The notes below the pieces were generated by a model that searched no databases, had not been told where the DNA came from, and saw only the letters and a program-made list of their open reading frames with translations. Positions 6,887 through 15,547 of a stretch of 64,000 bases of DNA are shown here, one piece after another. The position numbers and the translations under genes were made by a program. The stretch is taken from positions 970,164 through 1,034,163 of the forward strand of contig NZ_CP067007.1 in assembly GCF_018128925.1 (NCBI RefSeq). Direction: 5' to 3'. Every line of letters begins with the position of its first letter. Position 1 is the first letter of the stretch. Origin of the DNA: Nitrosopumilus sp. K4 (GTDB lineage Archaea; Thermoproteota; Nitrososphaeria; Nitrososphaerales; Nitrosopumilaceae).

Positions 6887-7840
6887 CTATTTTCTAGATT
6901 TTTTCTTTGCAGGTTTCTTTTTTGTTGTTTTCTTTACAGTTTTTTTCTTAGGGGCAGATTTTTTTGTTGGTTTTTTCTTAGATGCTTTCTTTGCAGCAGT
7001 CTTTCTAGCAGGTTTTTTCTTTGCAGGTTTCTTTTTTGTTGTTTTCTTTACAGTTTTTTTCTTAGGGGCAGATTTTTTTGTTGGTTTTTTCTTAGATGCT
7101 TTCTTTGCAGCAGTCTTTCTAGCAGGTTTTTTCTTTGCAGGTTTCTTTTTTGTTGTTTTCTTTACAGTTTTTTTCTTAGGGGCAGATTTTTTTGTTGGTT
7201 TTTTCTTAGAAAGGTATTCTTTTAGTCTAGCAGTTGCTCGTTCAAGTGCTTTTTTAGCTGATTCTTCTGCCTTGGTTCTTTTCTCTAGCTCCTTTTCTAA
7301 TTTCTTAGCCTGTTTGTGCCCGGTAGCCATTTTCTCTCTCAAATCAGGTTTGGCTTTGGTCTGTTTTTGAATTTTTGAGGATATTTTGGATTTAATATCA
7401 TTGAACTTGGCCACCTCATCAGCAAGTTTTTTTGCAGTTTTGGTTCTAGACTTTATTTCAAATTCCAGTTCACCGATATGATTTTGAAGTGTTTTTAATC
7501 TTGACTCAGCATATGACTTTTCTTCAGGGGTTTCAGCAAATTCAATCTCTTGTTCTGCTTGAATGATAGCCTCTTTTTCGCGTTCCAATCTTTCTTTGGC
7601 AGATGCTATCAATCTTTCAATACTCTCAATTTGAGCATTTTTTTGAGTTAAAGTTTCAGAAACTTCTGATGCATCTTCTTTTTCAGATTCGATTTTTTTA
7701 TCAATAGTGTTTAATCCAGAGGAAGATCTTCTTTCAAGTGATCTATATTCTTTATACTGCTTTTCAGCTTTATTCTTTAACTTAGTTGCTTCTTGTTTCT
7801 TTTTTCTTAATTCAAGTACTAATTTTTCTAATGTTGCCAA
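6887..7840 (-). CDS. coiled-coil protein with histone-H1-like Lys/Ala/Pro tail
   Basis: 317 residues. Residues 1-205 are almost wholly heptad-like coiled coil rich in Glu and Lys, with SMC-like character but no ATPase. Residues about 210-317 are an H1-like tail of repeats built from KKPTKK, SAPKKK, TVKKTTKKK, PAKKKPARK and TAAKKASK, 38 residues per unit, nearly three units. Such tails bind DNA without sequence specificity, so a chromatin-organising or DNA-bridging role is likely. It is divergent from 7978 and convergent with SSB. Bacterial AlgP/HC1-like tails are similar by composition only. Confidence 0.75.
   Translation of the reverse strand: MATLEKLVLELRKKKQEATKLKNKAEKQYKEYRSLERRSSSGLNTIDKKIESEKEDASEVSETLTQKNAQIESIERLIASAKERLEREKEAIIQAEQEIEFAETPEEKSYAESRLKTLQNHIGELEFEIKSRTKTAKKLADEVAKFNDIKSKISSKIQKQTKAKPDLREKMATGHKQAKKLEKELEKRTKAEESAKKALERATARLKEYLSKKKPTKKSAPKKKTVKKTTKKKPAKKKPARKTAAKKASKKKPTKKSAPKKKTVKKTTKKKPAKKKPARKTAAKKASKKKPTKKSAPKKKTVKKTTKKKPAKKKSRK
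6900..7210 (-). repeat. 114-bp in-frame tandem repeat
   Basis: The H1-like tail is encoded by near-identical direct repeats with a period of 114 bp (38 codons), for instance starting near 6911, 7025 and 7139. The near identity suggests recent slippage or recombination and likely copy-number variation between strains. Confidence 0.85.
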
Positions 7841-7977
7841 CGATTGAATCAGGTAAATTTATGCGATTAAGTTGTTAACATAATCAGGATTTGACTTACC
7901 TGTTAAGAAAATTAACATGCCTTGATCGCAAAAATCGTTTTTTAAAAAATATTAGTTAAGAAATTCTACAAATATTG

Positions 7978-8289
7978 ATGGATTTTCATCCAAAAGATTT
8001 GCCAGTAGCAAAAACGTTTGATCTAAAAGACGAAAAAGATGCGTTAGAAGCAGTTGAGGAGATGGTAAACATGGGTTTCAATAACAGAAAAGAGGGATTT
8101 AGAGTATTGATGCCAAAAGAAGCAAAGATTGCAAAGCGGATGGGATATACCATTACAACAGGAGTGACATCAGGCCTGCGAGATAAAAATGAGATCAGAG
8201 ACATAAAGTATTGGACATACCATCATGATCAAGAACACTATGCCATTGTTTTGATCAGCAACAAAACTTTGACAGAGTTAGGATTTTGA
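7978..8289 (+). CDS. uncharacterised small protein
   Basis: 103 residues from ATG 7978 (a TTG directly precedes it). No family is recognised. The sequence looks like a compact alpha/beta protein: an acidic helix (DEKDALEAVEEMVNMGF), a GFRVLMPKEAKIAKRMG segment and an aromatic stretch (YWTYHHDQEHYAIVLIS) near the end. No signal peptide or membrane segment. The end overlaps the convergent PAP2 gene by 12 bases. Confidence 0.6.
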   Translation: MDFHPKDLPVAKTFDLKDEKDALEAVEEMVNMGFNNRKEGFRVLMPKEAKIAKRMGYTITTGVTSGLRDKNEIRDIKYWTYHHDQEHYAIVLISNKTLTELGF

Positions 8290-8946
8290 TTTTTCAAAAA
8301 TTTTATACAGTTTTGTTCTTTTTGCCAAAACACCTGCAAGTAAAACGCCTAACAATGCACCACCAATTACATCCATAGGGTAATGCTGAAGAACATACAC
8401 CCTACTCAAAGAGACCAATACTGGATATAATAACAACAGATACGCTCCTCGTGGGAACCTTTGAGACAATGCAAAACCCAGAACAATTCCAAAAATCATG
8501 GACCTTGCAGCATGTCCTGATGGATATGATGCATTGTATCCACCTTCACAAAATAAAGCAAATGTGTCCTTACTAATACCAACAGGGAAAGATACGCCTT
8601 CGTATTCAAATTCGGGGCGGTCTCTATCCACCCCGCATTTAATGTAGCCAGTAAGCAAAGTAGATAGCACTATCAAGATCATCAAGGTAATGCCAACTCT
8701 TCTAGTCCTTTTTATTATCAGCATCAAGATGCCAAATCCCAACATGTAAAACGAATCACCACTTTCAGTGATAATCTGCATTACAAAATGAGTGAAAGAA
8801 TTACCAGAGTTTTCGGCCATAAAAGAAATCACAGATTGATCAAGATTTTCAGTAACTTCGAAAATTACCAATAGTGATGCAAAGACAAAGGCTGCAACCA
8901 ACAATACAAATGAACGTGACCTGATATCAAAAATCCAATTTTGCAA
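8278..8946 (-). CDS. PAP2-family lipid phosphatase
   Basis: 222 residues with about six membrane helices. The three phosphatase motifs are intact: K-x6-RP (KCGVDRDRP), PSGH (SYPSGHAARS) and SR-x5-H-x3-D (SRVYVLQHYPMD). The enzyme would dephosphorylate lipid phosphates or pyrophosphates such as polyprenyl diphosphate at the outer face of the membrane. The second metal-free His and the Asp of the charge relay are present, so it should be active. Exact substrate unknown. Confidence 0.92.
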   Translation of the reverse strand: MQNWIFDIRSRSFVLLVAAFVFASLLVIFEVTENLDQSVISFMAENSGNSFTHFVMQIITESGDSFYMLGFGILMLIIKRTRRVGITLMILIVLSTLLTGYIKCGVDRDRPEFEYEGVSFPVGISKDTFALFCEGGYNASYPSGHAARSMIFGIVLGFALSQRFPRGAYLLLLYPVLVSLSRVYVLQHYPMDVIGGALLGVLLAGVLAKRTKLYKIFEKSKS

Positions 8947-9080
8947 TTATTCAAACCTCAAGTATGTCATTTTTAATTTTTCTCAGGTAGATAAGTTTTG
9001 GAAGTGTTTGATTCAAAATTGTGTAACAAGATTTTTCTGATCGGCTGAAAGAATTTAACCAAGGTGATAATAGGAAAATT

Positions 9081-10289
9081 GTGAAGGTACTCACATTAGA
9101 TGATTTTGATCTTAAAGGTAAGACAGTTTTTTTGAGAGTAGACATGAATTGCCCCATAGATCCTGAAACTATGGAGATTTCAGGAACCAAACGTATTGAA
9201 GAAGCAATACAAACAATCAAAGATCTCGATGAAGCAAAAGTTGTCGTAGCATCACATCAAGGCCGTGTAGGAAACAAAGACTATACTGGAATGGACAAAC
9301 ATGCCAAAGTATTAGAAGAATTAATGGGCAAGAAGATAAAATATGTTGAAGACGTCATTGGAGAAGCAGCTCAGAATGCCATCAGAGATTTGCAAAACGG
9401 CGAAATTTTACTTTTAGATAATTTACGATTGTGTGCTGAAGAAAATTATGAATTTTCACCAGAAGATGCAGCAAAAACAATCATGGTTTCACGTCTTTCC
9501 AAATTATTTGATTTGTGTGTTCTAGACTCTTTCCCTAGTGCACATAGATCACACCCATCAATTGTTGGATTCCCGCATGTCTTGCCTGCATGTGCAGGAA
9601 GAATTGTAGAAAGAGAGGTAAGAAACCTCGATGAGATAATGACAGTTGCAAAAGCTCCCCACGTAATTGTGCTGGGAGGCTCAAAGGTGCCAGATAGACT
9701 AGAGGCAATAAAGATGCTAATTCAGAATGGAAGGGCAGACCACGTCTTGCTTACAGGATTGATTGGAAATGTCTTCATGAGAGCACAAGCACGTATCAAA
9801 TATCCATTGGGAATAAAAAGAGAAGAAGAAGTGGTTGCAAAAGCACATAGTTTGATTGGAGAGTATCCAGATGTATTTTCAACGCCAGTAGATATTGCTA
9901 TTGATAAAGACGGTCAAAGAGTAGAGATTGACGTAAGAGATCTTGGTAAAGGTGACAGCATTTACGATTTAGGTCCAAAAACAGTAGAGCACTATTCAAA
10001 ATTAATTGCAGGTGCAGGAACTGTTTTCATTAGTGGTCCTGCAGGATTTTTTGAAAAAGAAAACTTCAGTCATGGGACGAAAGGATTACTAACGGCAGTT
10101 GCAAATTCAATGGCAACAACAATTGTGAGTGGAGGTCACTTAACTTCCGCACTAAAAAAATACGGGTTAGCTGAAAAAATTGATCATATCAGTACTGCAG
10201 GAGGTGCTTTAGTATTATACCTCACAGGAGATAGACTTCCAATGATCAAAGCATTAGAAGATGCTGCAATCAAACATAGAGCTAAATAG
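9081..10289 (+). CDS. pgk: phosphoglycerate kinase
   Basis: 402 residues, archaeal-type length. It interconverts 3-phosphoglycerate plus ATP and 1,3-bisphosphoglycerate plus ADP; in an autotrophic thaumarchaeon it works in the gluconeogenic direction. Seen: the N-terminal VFLRVDMNCP substrate motif, SHQGR, SAHRSHPS, HVIVLGGSKVPDR and the C-terminal nucleotide-binding ISGPAGFFE and STAGGALVLYLTG segments (the usual final GGG loop reads GGA here). Start is GTG 9081, preceded by AAGGTGATAATAGG, a reasonable ribosome binding site. It overlaps the convergent 10282 gene by eight bases. Confidence 0.95.
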   Translation: MKVLTLDDFDLKGKTVFLRVDMNCPIDPETMEISGTKRIEEAIQTIKDLDEAKVVVASHQGRVGNKDYTGMDKHAKVLEELMGKKIKYVEDVIGEAAQNAIRDLQNGEILLLDNLRLCAEENYEFSPEDAAKTIMVSRLSKLFDLCVLDSFPSAHRSHPSIVGFPHVLPACAGRIVEREVRNLDEIMTVAKAPHVIVLGGSKVPDRLEAIKMLIQNGRADHVLLTGLIGNVFMRAQARIKYPLGIKREEEVVAKAHSLIGEYPDVFSTPVDIAIDKDGQRVEIDVRDLGKGDSIYDLGPKTVEHYSKLIAGAGTVFISGPAGFFEKENFSHGTKGLLTAVANSMATTIVSGGHLTSALKKYGLAEKIDHISTAGGALVLYLTGDRLPMIKALEDAAIKHRAK

Positions 10290-10629
10290 AAGATTTACAA
10301 GAAGGATTTGGACATGTTTTTTCTTCTGATGTTCCAAGATATACATCAAAATTACAAGCATTACAGTGATGTTTCACCATGGAATCAAAGAGCTTCATAT
10401 GAATAGTTGTAAAGTTTTGTGCAATGTTTCTAGCTAGATTGGAATCACATAATTCATTGATATAGGGCTCAATGTCATCAACAATCCAAGAAGGATCTAA
10501 ATCACCATTTTGTTTTAATTTTTCAAAAATCTGATCATTTGTAAAAATTGTGTCAACATTATTGTGATCCTCGAAGATAATTTTTCGGATTTGTAAAGAG
10601 ATAGGAGTTGAAGGAGTAAAATCACCCAT
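10282..10629 (-). CDS. small protein with C-terminal zinc ribbon, last gene of the SUF cluster
   Basis: 115 residues. The N-terminal 85 look like a winged-helix-type alpha fold (RKIIFEDHN, IFEKLKQNG, YINELCDSNLARN). The C-terminus is a zinc ribbon with C-x2-C (CNACNF) and C-x4-C (CPNPSC). The gene follows the scaffold gene with a one-base gap, so it is co-transcribed with the Fe-S assembly genes. It may regulate the operon or sense iron or Fe-S supply; this rests on architecture and position only. Confidence 0.65.
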   Translation of the reverse strand: MGDFTPSTPISLQIRKIIFEDHNNVDTIFTNDQIFEKLKQNGDLDPSWIVDDIEPYINELCDSNLARNIAQNFTTIHMKLFDSMVKHHCNACNFDVYLGTSEEKTCPNPSCKSSI

Positions 10630-10630
10630 A

Positions 10631-11074
10631 CTAGTACAGATTTGCTGCCTCTTCTTTTAACTTATCTACATCTTTGGAATCTTTCATGTGTTTTCCAAGA
10701 TAAGAGTAGAGAGCAGATTTTAGAACCTTGAGGGATAACAGTGCGCATTTTATACGTACTGCTTGGAGATTTTCCAGACCTAGTTCACCTAACACATCAT
10801 TTTTCTCAATATTTCTTACTTCATCAATGCTCTTGCCTTTTGTAATTTCAGTGAGGACAGATGAGCAAGCCATGCATATTGCACAACCTTTTCCATGGAA
10901 TTTGATATCAGATACCTTGTTCTCGTCTATTTTCATATCAATATCAATACTGTCACCACATAATGGATTTGAATCATGAAACGTCACATCAGGGTTTTCA
11001 ATTTCTCCATAGTTAATAGGATTTCTTGAATAATCAATAATCATCTCGTGGTAAATGTCGGCATTACTACTCAT
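10631..11074 (-). CDS. sufU: Fe-S cluster assembly scaffold, SufU/IscU type
   Basis: 147 residues. The ligand set is visible: C39 in NPLCGD with D41, C64 in GKGCAIC and C110 in RIKCA. The C64-C110 distance (46) is near that of IscU and lacks the roughly 18-residue insertion of Firmicute SufU, whereas Lys109 before the last Cys is SufU-like (IscU has His). It would accept sulfur from SufS and either scaffold a cluster or relay sulfur to SufBD. The start overlaps the end of sufS by four bases. Confidence 0.9.
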   Translation of the reverse strand: MSSNADIYHEMIIDYSRNPINYGEIENPDVTFHDSNPLCGDSIDIDMKIDENKVSDIKFHGKGCAICMACSSVLTEITKGKSIDEVRNIEKNDVLGELGLENLQAVRIKCALLSLKVLKSALYSYLGKHMKDSKDVDKLKEEAANLY

Positions 11075-12315
11075 AGTTTGAATAACCTCGCCACCTTATT
11101 TAATGAATTTACTAGTGCGTCAATGTCTTCTTTTGTGTTATAGATGTAAAAGCTTGCTCTTGATGTTGCAGCAACATTTAGTCGTTCCATCAATACCTGT
11201 GCACAGTGATGACCTGAACGAACTGCAATTCCCTCCTCATCAATAATCTGTGCCACATCATGTGGGTGAACATCTGCAAAATTAAATGAGATCACACCAC
11301 CTCTTTTTGAAATATCTTTAGTGCCGTAAATTTGGAGTCCCTTTACCTGAGAGAGTTTCTCAATGGCATATTTTGTCAATTCGATTTCATGTTGTCTGAC
11401 ATTATCCATTCCAAGTTTTGTAAGATAATCGATTGCAGCTCCTAATCCAACCACATCTGCAATATTTGGAGTTCCTGCTTCAAATTTGTAAGGTAGATCA
11501 TTCCAGGTGGTCTCATATTTGTGAACCTCTCTAATCATATCACCACCACCGTGGAAAGGGTTCATTGTTTCAAGAATTTCTTTTTTGACCCACAGCACAC
11601 CAATGCCAGTAGGACCAAGCATTTTGTGTCCAGAGAATGCAAAAAAATCACATCCTAGTTTGTCAACATCAACTTTCATGTGAGGTACTGCTTGTGCACC
11701 ATCAACCAATGTCAAGACACCTTTTGCTTTGCATTTTGCAATAATTTTTTCAGCATCAGTAATTGTTCCCAAAACATTTGACATCAAACTAAAAGCAACT
11801 AGTTTTACTTTTCCAGTATCAAGCAACTTATCAAGATCATCTAAAATGAGCTCCCCGTTATCATCCATGCCAATATACTCAATTTTTGCATGCTTTTCTT
11901 GAGTAAGTAGTTGCCACGGAACAATATTACTATGATGTTCATATTCAGTAGAAACTACAACATCACCTTCATTAACATGAGTTCTTCCCCATGCATACGC
12001 TACAAGATTGATTGCCTCAGTGGTCCCTCTGACAAAGATTATTTCGTTTCTATTTTTTACATTAATGAAATTTGCAACTTTGTCACGCGTAGATTCAAAG
12101 GCCTCAGTTGCTTCTTCAGCAAGCGCATAAACTGCTCTATGAATATTTGCATTATGATTTTGATAGTAATCACTTATTGCATCAATTACCTGATTTGGTT
12201 TTTGAGTTGTTGATGCATTATCAAGATACACAAGAGGTTTGTTGTCTCTAACTTTTCTTTCAAGTATTGGAAAATCTTTTCTTAAATTTTCAAAAGATGA
12301 CTGAGCGCTTTGCAT
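11071..12315 (-). CDS. sufS: cysteine desulfurase SufS
   Basis: 414 residues, normal length for group II cysteine desulfurases. PLP-dependent; it takes sulfur from cysteine as a persulfide for Fe-S assembly. The PLP-binding Lys is K231 in FSGHKMLGPTG, the PLP pocket shows TEYEHHSN and LVDGAQAVPH, and the persulfide-carrying C371 lies in RSGHHCAQ, the short loop typical of SufS. It sits between the Rieske ferredoxin and the scaffold gene in one operon. Confidence 0.95.
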   Translation of the reverse strand: MQSAQSSFENLRKDFPILERKVRDNKPLVYLDNASTTQKPNQVIDAISDYYQNHNANIHRAVYALAEEATEAFESTRDKVANFINVKNRNEIIFVRGTTEAINLVAYAWGRTHVNEGDVVVSTEYEHHSNIVPWQLLTQEKHAKIEYIGMDDNGELILDDLDKLLDTGKVKLVAFSLMSNVLGTITDAEKIIAKCKAKGVLTLVDGAQAVPHMKVDVDKLGCDFFAFSGHKMLGPTGIGVLWVKKEILETMNPFHGGGDMIREVHKYETTWNDLPYKFEAGTPNIADVVGLGAAIDYLTKLGMDNVRQHEIELTKYAIEKLSQVKGLQIYGTKDISKRGGVISFNFADVHPHDVAQIIDEEGIAVRSGHHCAQVLMERLNVAATSRASFYIYNTKEDIDALVNSLNKVARLFKL

Positions 12316-12319
12316 AATT

Positions 12320-12637
12320 TTAAACCTCCACGTAAATCTCGTTTTGCTCTATTTTAACATTGTATACTTTGAGAGGGGTTTCAGCTGGAAGGTTCTGGGG
12401 CTGTCCATTTTCTAAATTAAAAACAGAAAGGTGTAATGGACATCTAACACCCTCATCACTCAAGAAGCCAGTTGAAAGGTCAGCATCAGCATGAGTACAT
12501 ATCAAATCAGTAGCATGAATGGTTCCTTTTTGGTTTGCCAAAAGAATTTTTTTATCATCATGAGTAAATCCAAACATCTGACCATCCTTTACTTGATCTA
12601 AATTACAAGCCTTTATCCATTCAGACAAATTAATCAC
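12320..12637 (-). CDS. Rieske-type [2Fe-2S] ferredoxin
   Basis: 105 residues. The Rieske ligands are C47-x-H49 (CTH) and C66-x2-H69 (CPLH), 16 residues apart, on the small beta-barrel of soluble NirD/oxygenase-ferredoxin-type Rieske proteins. There is no membrane anchor. Its position between sufD and sufS, overlapping sufD by four bases, suggests that it supplies electrons for cluster assembly, an arrangement seen in some archaeal and Gram-positive SUF loci; the electron-donor role is inferred. Confidence 0.9.
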   Translation of the reverse strand: MINLSEWIKACNLDQVKDGQMFGFTHDDKKILLANQKGTIHATDLICTHADADLSTGFLSDEGVRCPLHLSVFNLENGQPQNLPAETPLKVYNVKIEQNEIYVEV

Positions 12638-14034
12638 CTATACTTGTAGTGTTGTTCAATTTCAGAATCTTCGTTGTAGCGAGTCTCTTCAACCTCAACG
12701 AATTTTGTTAGCTCCTCATCAGTATTAATTGTCAGTTCTTTTCCTTCCCATTTAGATTCAATAAGATATGCAATCCACGCCCTAACCTGATAAGACATTT
12801 TTCTTGATAGAGGTTCTAAGAATCCTTCAACAATAGTTCTCTCTGCTTCTTCTTTTGAGAGACATCTGGACCGCAAGTAAAAGATTTGTTCTTCGTCAAT
12901 TTGTGCAACAGATGCAGAGTGTGTTGCTTTAACATCATTTGTGAAAATCTCCAGTCCAGGTATAGCATCGGATTTTGCACCTTTATCCAGTAAAATAGAG
13001 CGTCCAGACAAGAAAGAATTTGATTTTGCGGCTTTTTCTTTGATTCTAATCATCCCTTTGAAAAGAGATTTTGATTTGTCTCTAAGAATAGATTTTTCAA
13101 CAACTCTTCCCTCAGTTGAAGGGCTCTCATGGTTTACGTTGGTTTGAATATCAAAATCTTGTTCATTATTTCCAAAAACAACTTCAGAGTCATTAGCAGA
13201 TGCGCCAGACCCATTAAGGAAATAATCAATTCTGTATCTAGACAATAAAGAACCAAACAATCCAGAATACCAATTGACTTTGGCATCTTGTCCAAGATCA
13301 GTTCTTCTAGTTGAAAAGTTTACAGTACTTTGATCCATCATTTGAAGAGTAGTAATGTCAAGATGTGCATTTGCAGCAACAGACGTATTTAGTAACTCAA
13401 GATAGGCTTGCTGTTTTTCTGCTTTGGGAGAATACAATTCCTGAACAATTGTTGCTTTGCTGTTTTCATCTGCATAAATTACATTTCGAGAAATTGTAGA
13501 AATTCCATCTTCAGACAAGCATGAAACTAGATGTATAGGGGAATCTAAAACAACATTTTTTGGAATGTGAATAAATATTCCTGAATTAAATGCTGCATTG
13601 TTTAATGCGGTGAATTTATCTTCATTTGATTTTGATGCTTCTAGTGCTTTTTTTACAAGTTCTTGGTTGTTTTGAATTGCATCGGCAATCGAAGATATGA
13701 CAATTCCTTTTGATTTTACATCATCTGTGATGTTAATTTTTTGAATGTTTGTTCCAATCTGAATAACACAGATGTTGTTTTCAAGCTCTCCTAGTCTTTT
13801 TTGCAAGAATGCTGGTATTGCATCGCCCGTTTTTGCTGCAAACGAAACCTGTTCAGGATCCATCTTTTTTGCATCAGTGTATTTGTTGTAAAGAGGAGAT
13901 GTTTCAATTGGAAGATTTTCATACACAGTAAGAGAATTCTTTCGGTATTCCTTTAACCATTCAGGTTCATTTCTTGAGGAAGAGATTTCTTCTATATGAT
14001 TAGGGCTTATTTTGGAAAGTGTTTGCTGAGACAT
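12634..14034 (-). CDS. sufD: Fe-S assembly protein SufD
   Basis: 466 residues, SufBD family. The right-handed beta-helix core occupies about residues 130-400, with the conserved C-terminal helical region (DEEQIFYLRSRCLSKEEAERTIVEGFLEP). It partners SufB as the membrane-free SufBCD scaffold in the cytoplasm. Compared with SufB it lacks the extended N-terminal half. It follows sufB by 23 bases and overlaps the Rieske gene. Confidence 0.93.
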   Translation of the reverse strand: MSQQTLSKISPNHIEEISSSRNEPEWLKEYRKNSLTVYENLPIETSPLYNKYTDAKKMDPEQVSFAAKTGDAIPAFLQKRLGELENNICVIQIGTNIQKINITDDVKSKGIVISSIADAIQNNQELVKKALEASKSNEDKFTALNNAAFNSGIFIHIPKNVVLDSPIHLVSCLSEDGISTISRNVIYADENSKATIVQELYSPKAEKQQAYLELLNTSVAANAHLDITTLQMMDQSTVNFSTRRTDLGQDAKVNWYSGLFGSLLSRYRIDYFLNGSGASANDSEVVFGNNEQDFDIQTNVNHESPSTEGRVVEKSILRDKSKSLFKGMIRIKEKAAKSNSFLSGRSILLDKGAKSDAIPGLEIFTNDVKATHSASVAQIDEEQIFYLRSRCLSKEEAERTIVEGFLEPLSRKMSYQVRAWIAYLIESKWEGKELTINTDEELTKFVEVEETRYNEDSEIEQHYKYR

Positions 14035-14057
14035 GTCTACTCAAGATTAATTTTTGA

Positions 14058-15458
14058 CTATCCTACAGAATCATCCATTTCTAGTTTGATGAGTCTGTTT
14101 AGCTCTACTGCATATTCCATTGGTAATTCTTTTGTAAATGGTTCCATGAATCCATTGACAATCAGAGACAAGGCCTCTTCTTCAGTGAAACCTCTAGTCA
14201 TAAGATAGAAGATTTGTTCATCTCCAATCTTACCAACTGTTGCTTCATGGGTTATTGTTGCATCTTCCTGATTGATTTCCATGTATGGATATGTATCAGT
14301 TTTAGATGTGTCATCTAGTAGCAGTGCATCACATCTCACAGTTGATTTAACATTAGTTGCACCTTTTGCTACATTGAGTAACCCCCGGTATGTTGAGCGT
14401 CCATCTAACCTGCTAACAGACTTTGAAGTGATTTTCGAGGTAGTGTTTGGTGCCAAATGTACCATTTTTGCTCCAGTATCTTGATGTTGGCCTTTACCTG
14501 CAAATGCAATAGACAAGGTTTCACCATAGGCTCTTTCTCCCATCAAATAAACACCAGGATATTTCATTGTAAGTTTGCTTCCAATGTTTCCATCAATCCA
14601 TTCAACGGTTGCGCCTTCATATGCATATGCCCTCTTGGTTACAAGATTGTATACATCATTACTCCAGTTCTGAATTGTCGTGTAACGCAGTTTTGCATCT
14701 TTGTGTGCAACAAGTTCCACAACAGCAGAGTGCAATGACTCTGAGGAGTAAACAGGAGCAGTACATCCTTCAATGTAATGTACTTCAGCACCCTCATCAA
14801 CAACAATCAGAGTTCTTTCAAATTGTCCAATGTTTTCTGCATTAATTCTAAAGTATGCTTGTAAAGGCATGTCAACTTTGACACCAGGAGGGACATAGAT
14901 GAAAGAGCCACCACTCCATACTGCACTGTTTAGTGCTGCAAATTTGTTATCCTCAGGAGGAATAACCTTACCAAAGTATTTTTTGAAAATCTCTGGCTGT
15001 TCTTTTAGAGCAGAATCAGTATCTAAGAAAAGAACACCTTGTTTTTCCAAGTCTTCTCTCAAATTATGATAAACTACTTCAGATTCATACTGTGCACCAA
15101 CACCTGCTAAGAATTTCTTTTCAGCTTCTGGAATGCCTAATTTATCAAAAGTGTTTTTGACATCTTCTGGAACATCATCCCAGTTTTTTTCTGTTTTTTC
15201 AGATGCTTTTGCATAATAGTAAATATTTTGGAAATCAATAACACTAAGATCTCCACCCCATGTTGGCATTGGTTTTTTCATAAAAATATCATATGCACGT
15301 AATCTAAAATCAAGCATCCATTGTGGCTCATTTTTCATTTTGCTAATGCCAATCACAGTTTCCCTAGTCAGGCCTTTCTTGCTAAGGTGAACATACATTT
15401 CTGTAGAGTCTTTAAAATCATATTTTGAATAATCCATGTCAAGGTTTTCAGTTGCCAT
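14058..15458 (-). CDS. sufB: Fe-S assembly protein SufB
   Basis: 466 residues, full length. The N-terminal SufB-specific region ([16 protein letters not shown]) is present, followed by the beta-helix core with [17 protein letters not shown] and [16 protein letters not shown], the latter holding the Cys expected in the SufB core, and the terminal [18 protein letters not shown]. First gene of the SUF operon; its ATG is about 22 bases from a TATA box, so the operon message is probably leaderless. No sufC lies on either side, so the ATPase must be encoded elsewhere. Confidence 0.95.
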   Translation of the reverse strand: MATENLDMDYSKYDFKDSTEMYVHLSKKGLTRETVIGISKMKNEPQWMLDFRLRAYDIFMKKPMPTWGGDLSVIDFQNIYYYAKASEKTEKNWDDVPEDVKNTFDKLGIPEAEKKFLAGVGAQYESEVVYHNLREDLEKQGVLFLDTDSALKEQPEIFKKYFGKVIPPEDNKFAALNSAVWSGGSFIYVPPGVKVDMPLQAYFRINAENIGQFERTLIVVDEGAEVHYIEGCTAPVYSSESLHSAVVELVAHKDAKLRYTTIQNWSNDVYNLVTKRAYAYEGATVEWIDGNIGSKLTMKYPGVYLMGERAYGETLSIAFAGKGQHQDTGAKMVHLAPNTTSKITSKSVSRLDGRSTYRGLLNVAKGATNVKSTVRCDALLLDDTSKTDTYPYMEINQEDATITHEATVGKIGDEQIFYLMTRGFTEEEALSLIVNGFMEPFTKELPMEYAVELNRLIKLEMDDSVG

Positions 15459-15474
15459 GAATGAAATAACTCCG

Positions 15475-15485
15475 TTATATTATAA
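15475..15485 (-). promoter_or_regulatory. TATA box of the SUF operon
   Basis: TTATAATATAA on the minus strand, about 22 bases upstream of the sufB ATG at 15458, with no intervening Shine-Dalgarno sequence. Confidence 0.5.
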
Positions 15486-15547
15486 ATACATGAGGAAAAA
15501 TAGGCACAGCTAAATAGCTCGAGCTAAAAACAAATTTCAAAAATCAA

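Noticed and set aside
6900-7210. Regular repeats that could be taken for a CRISPR array
   Set aside because: The repeats are contiguous without unique spacers and keep one reading frame; they encode the H1-like tail.
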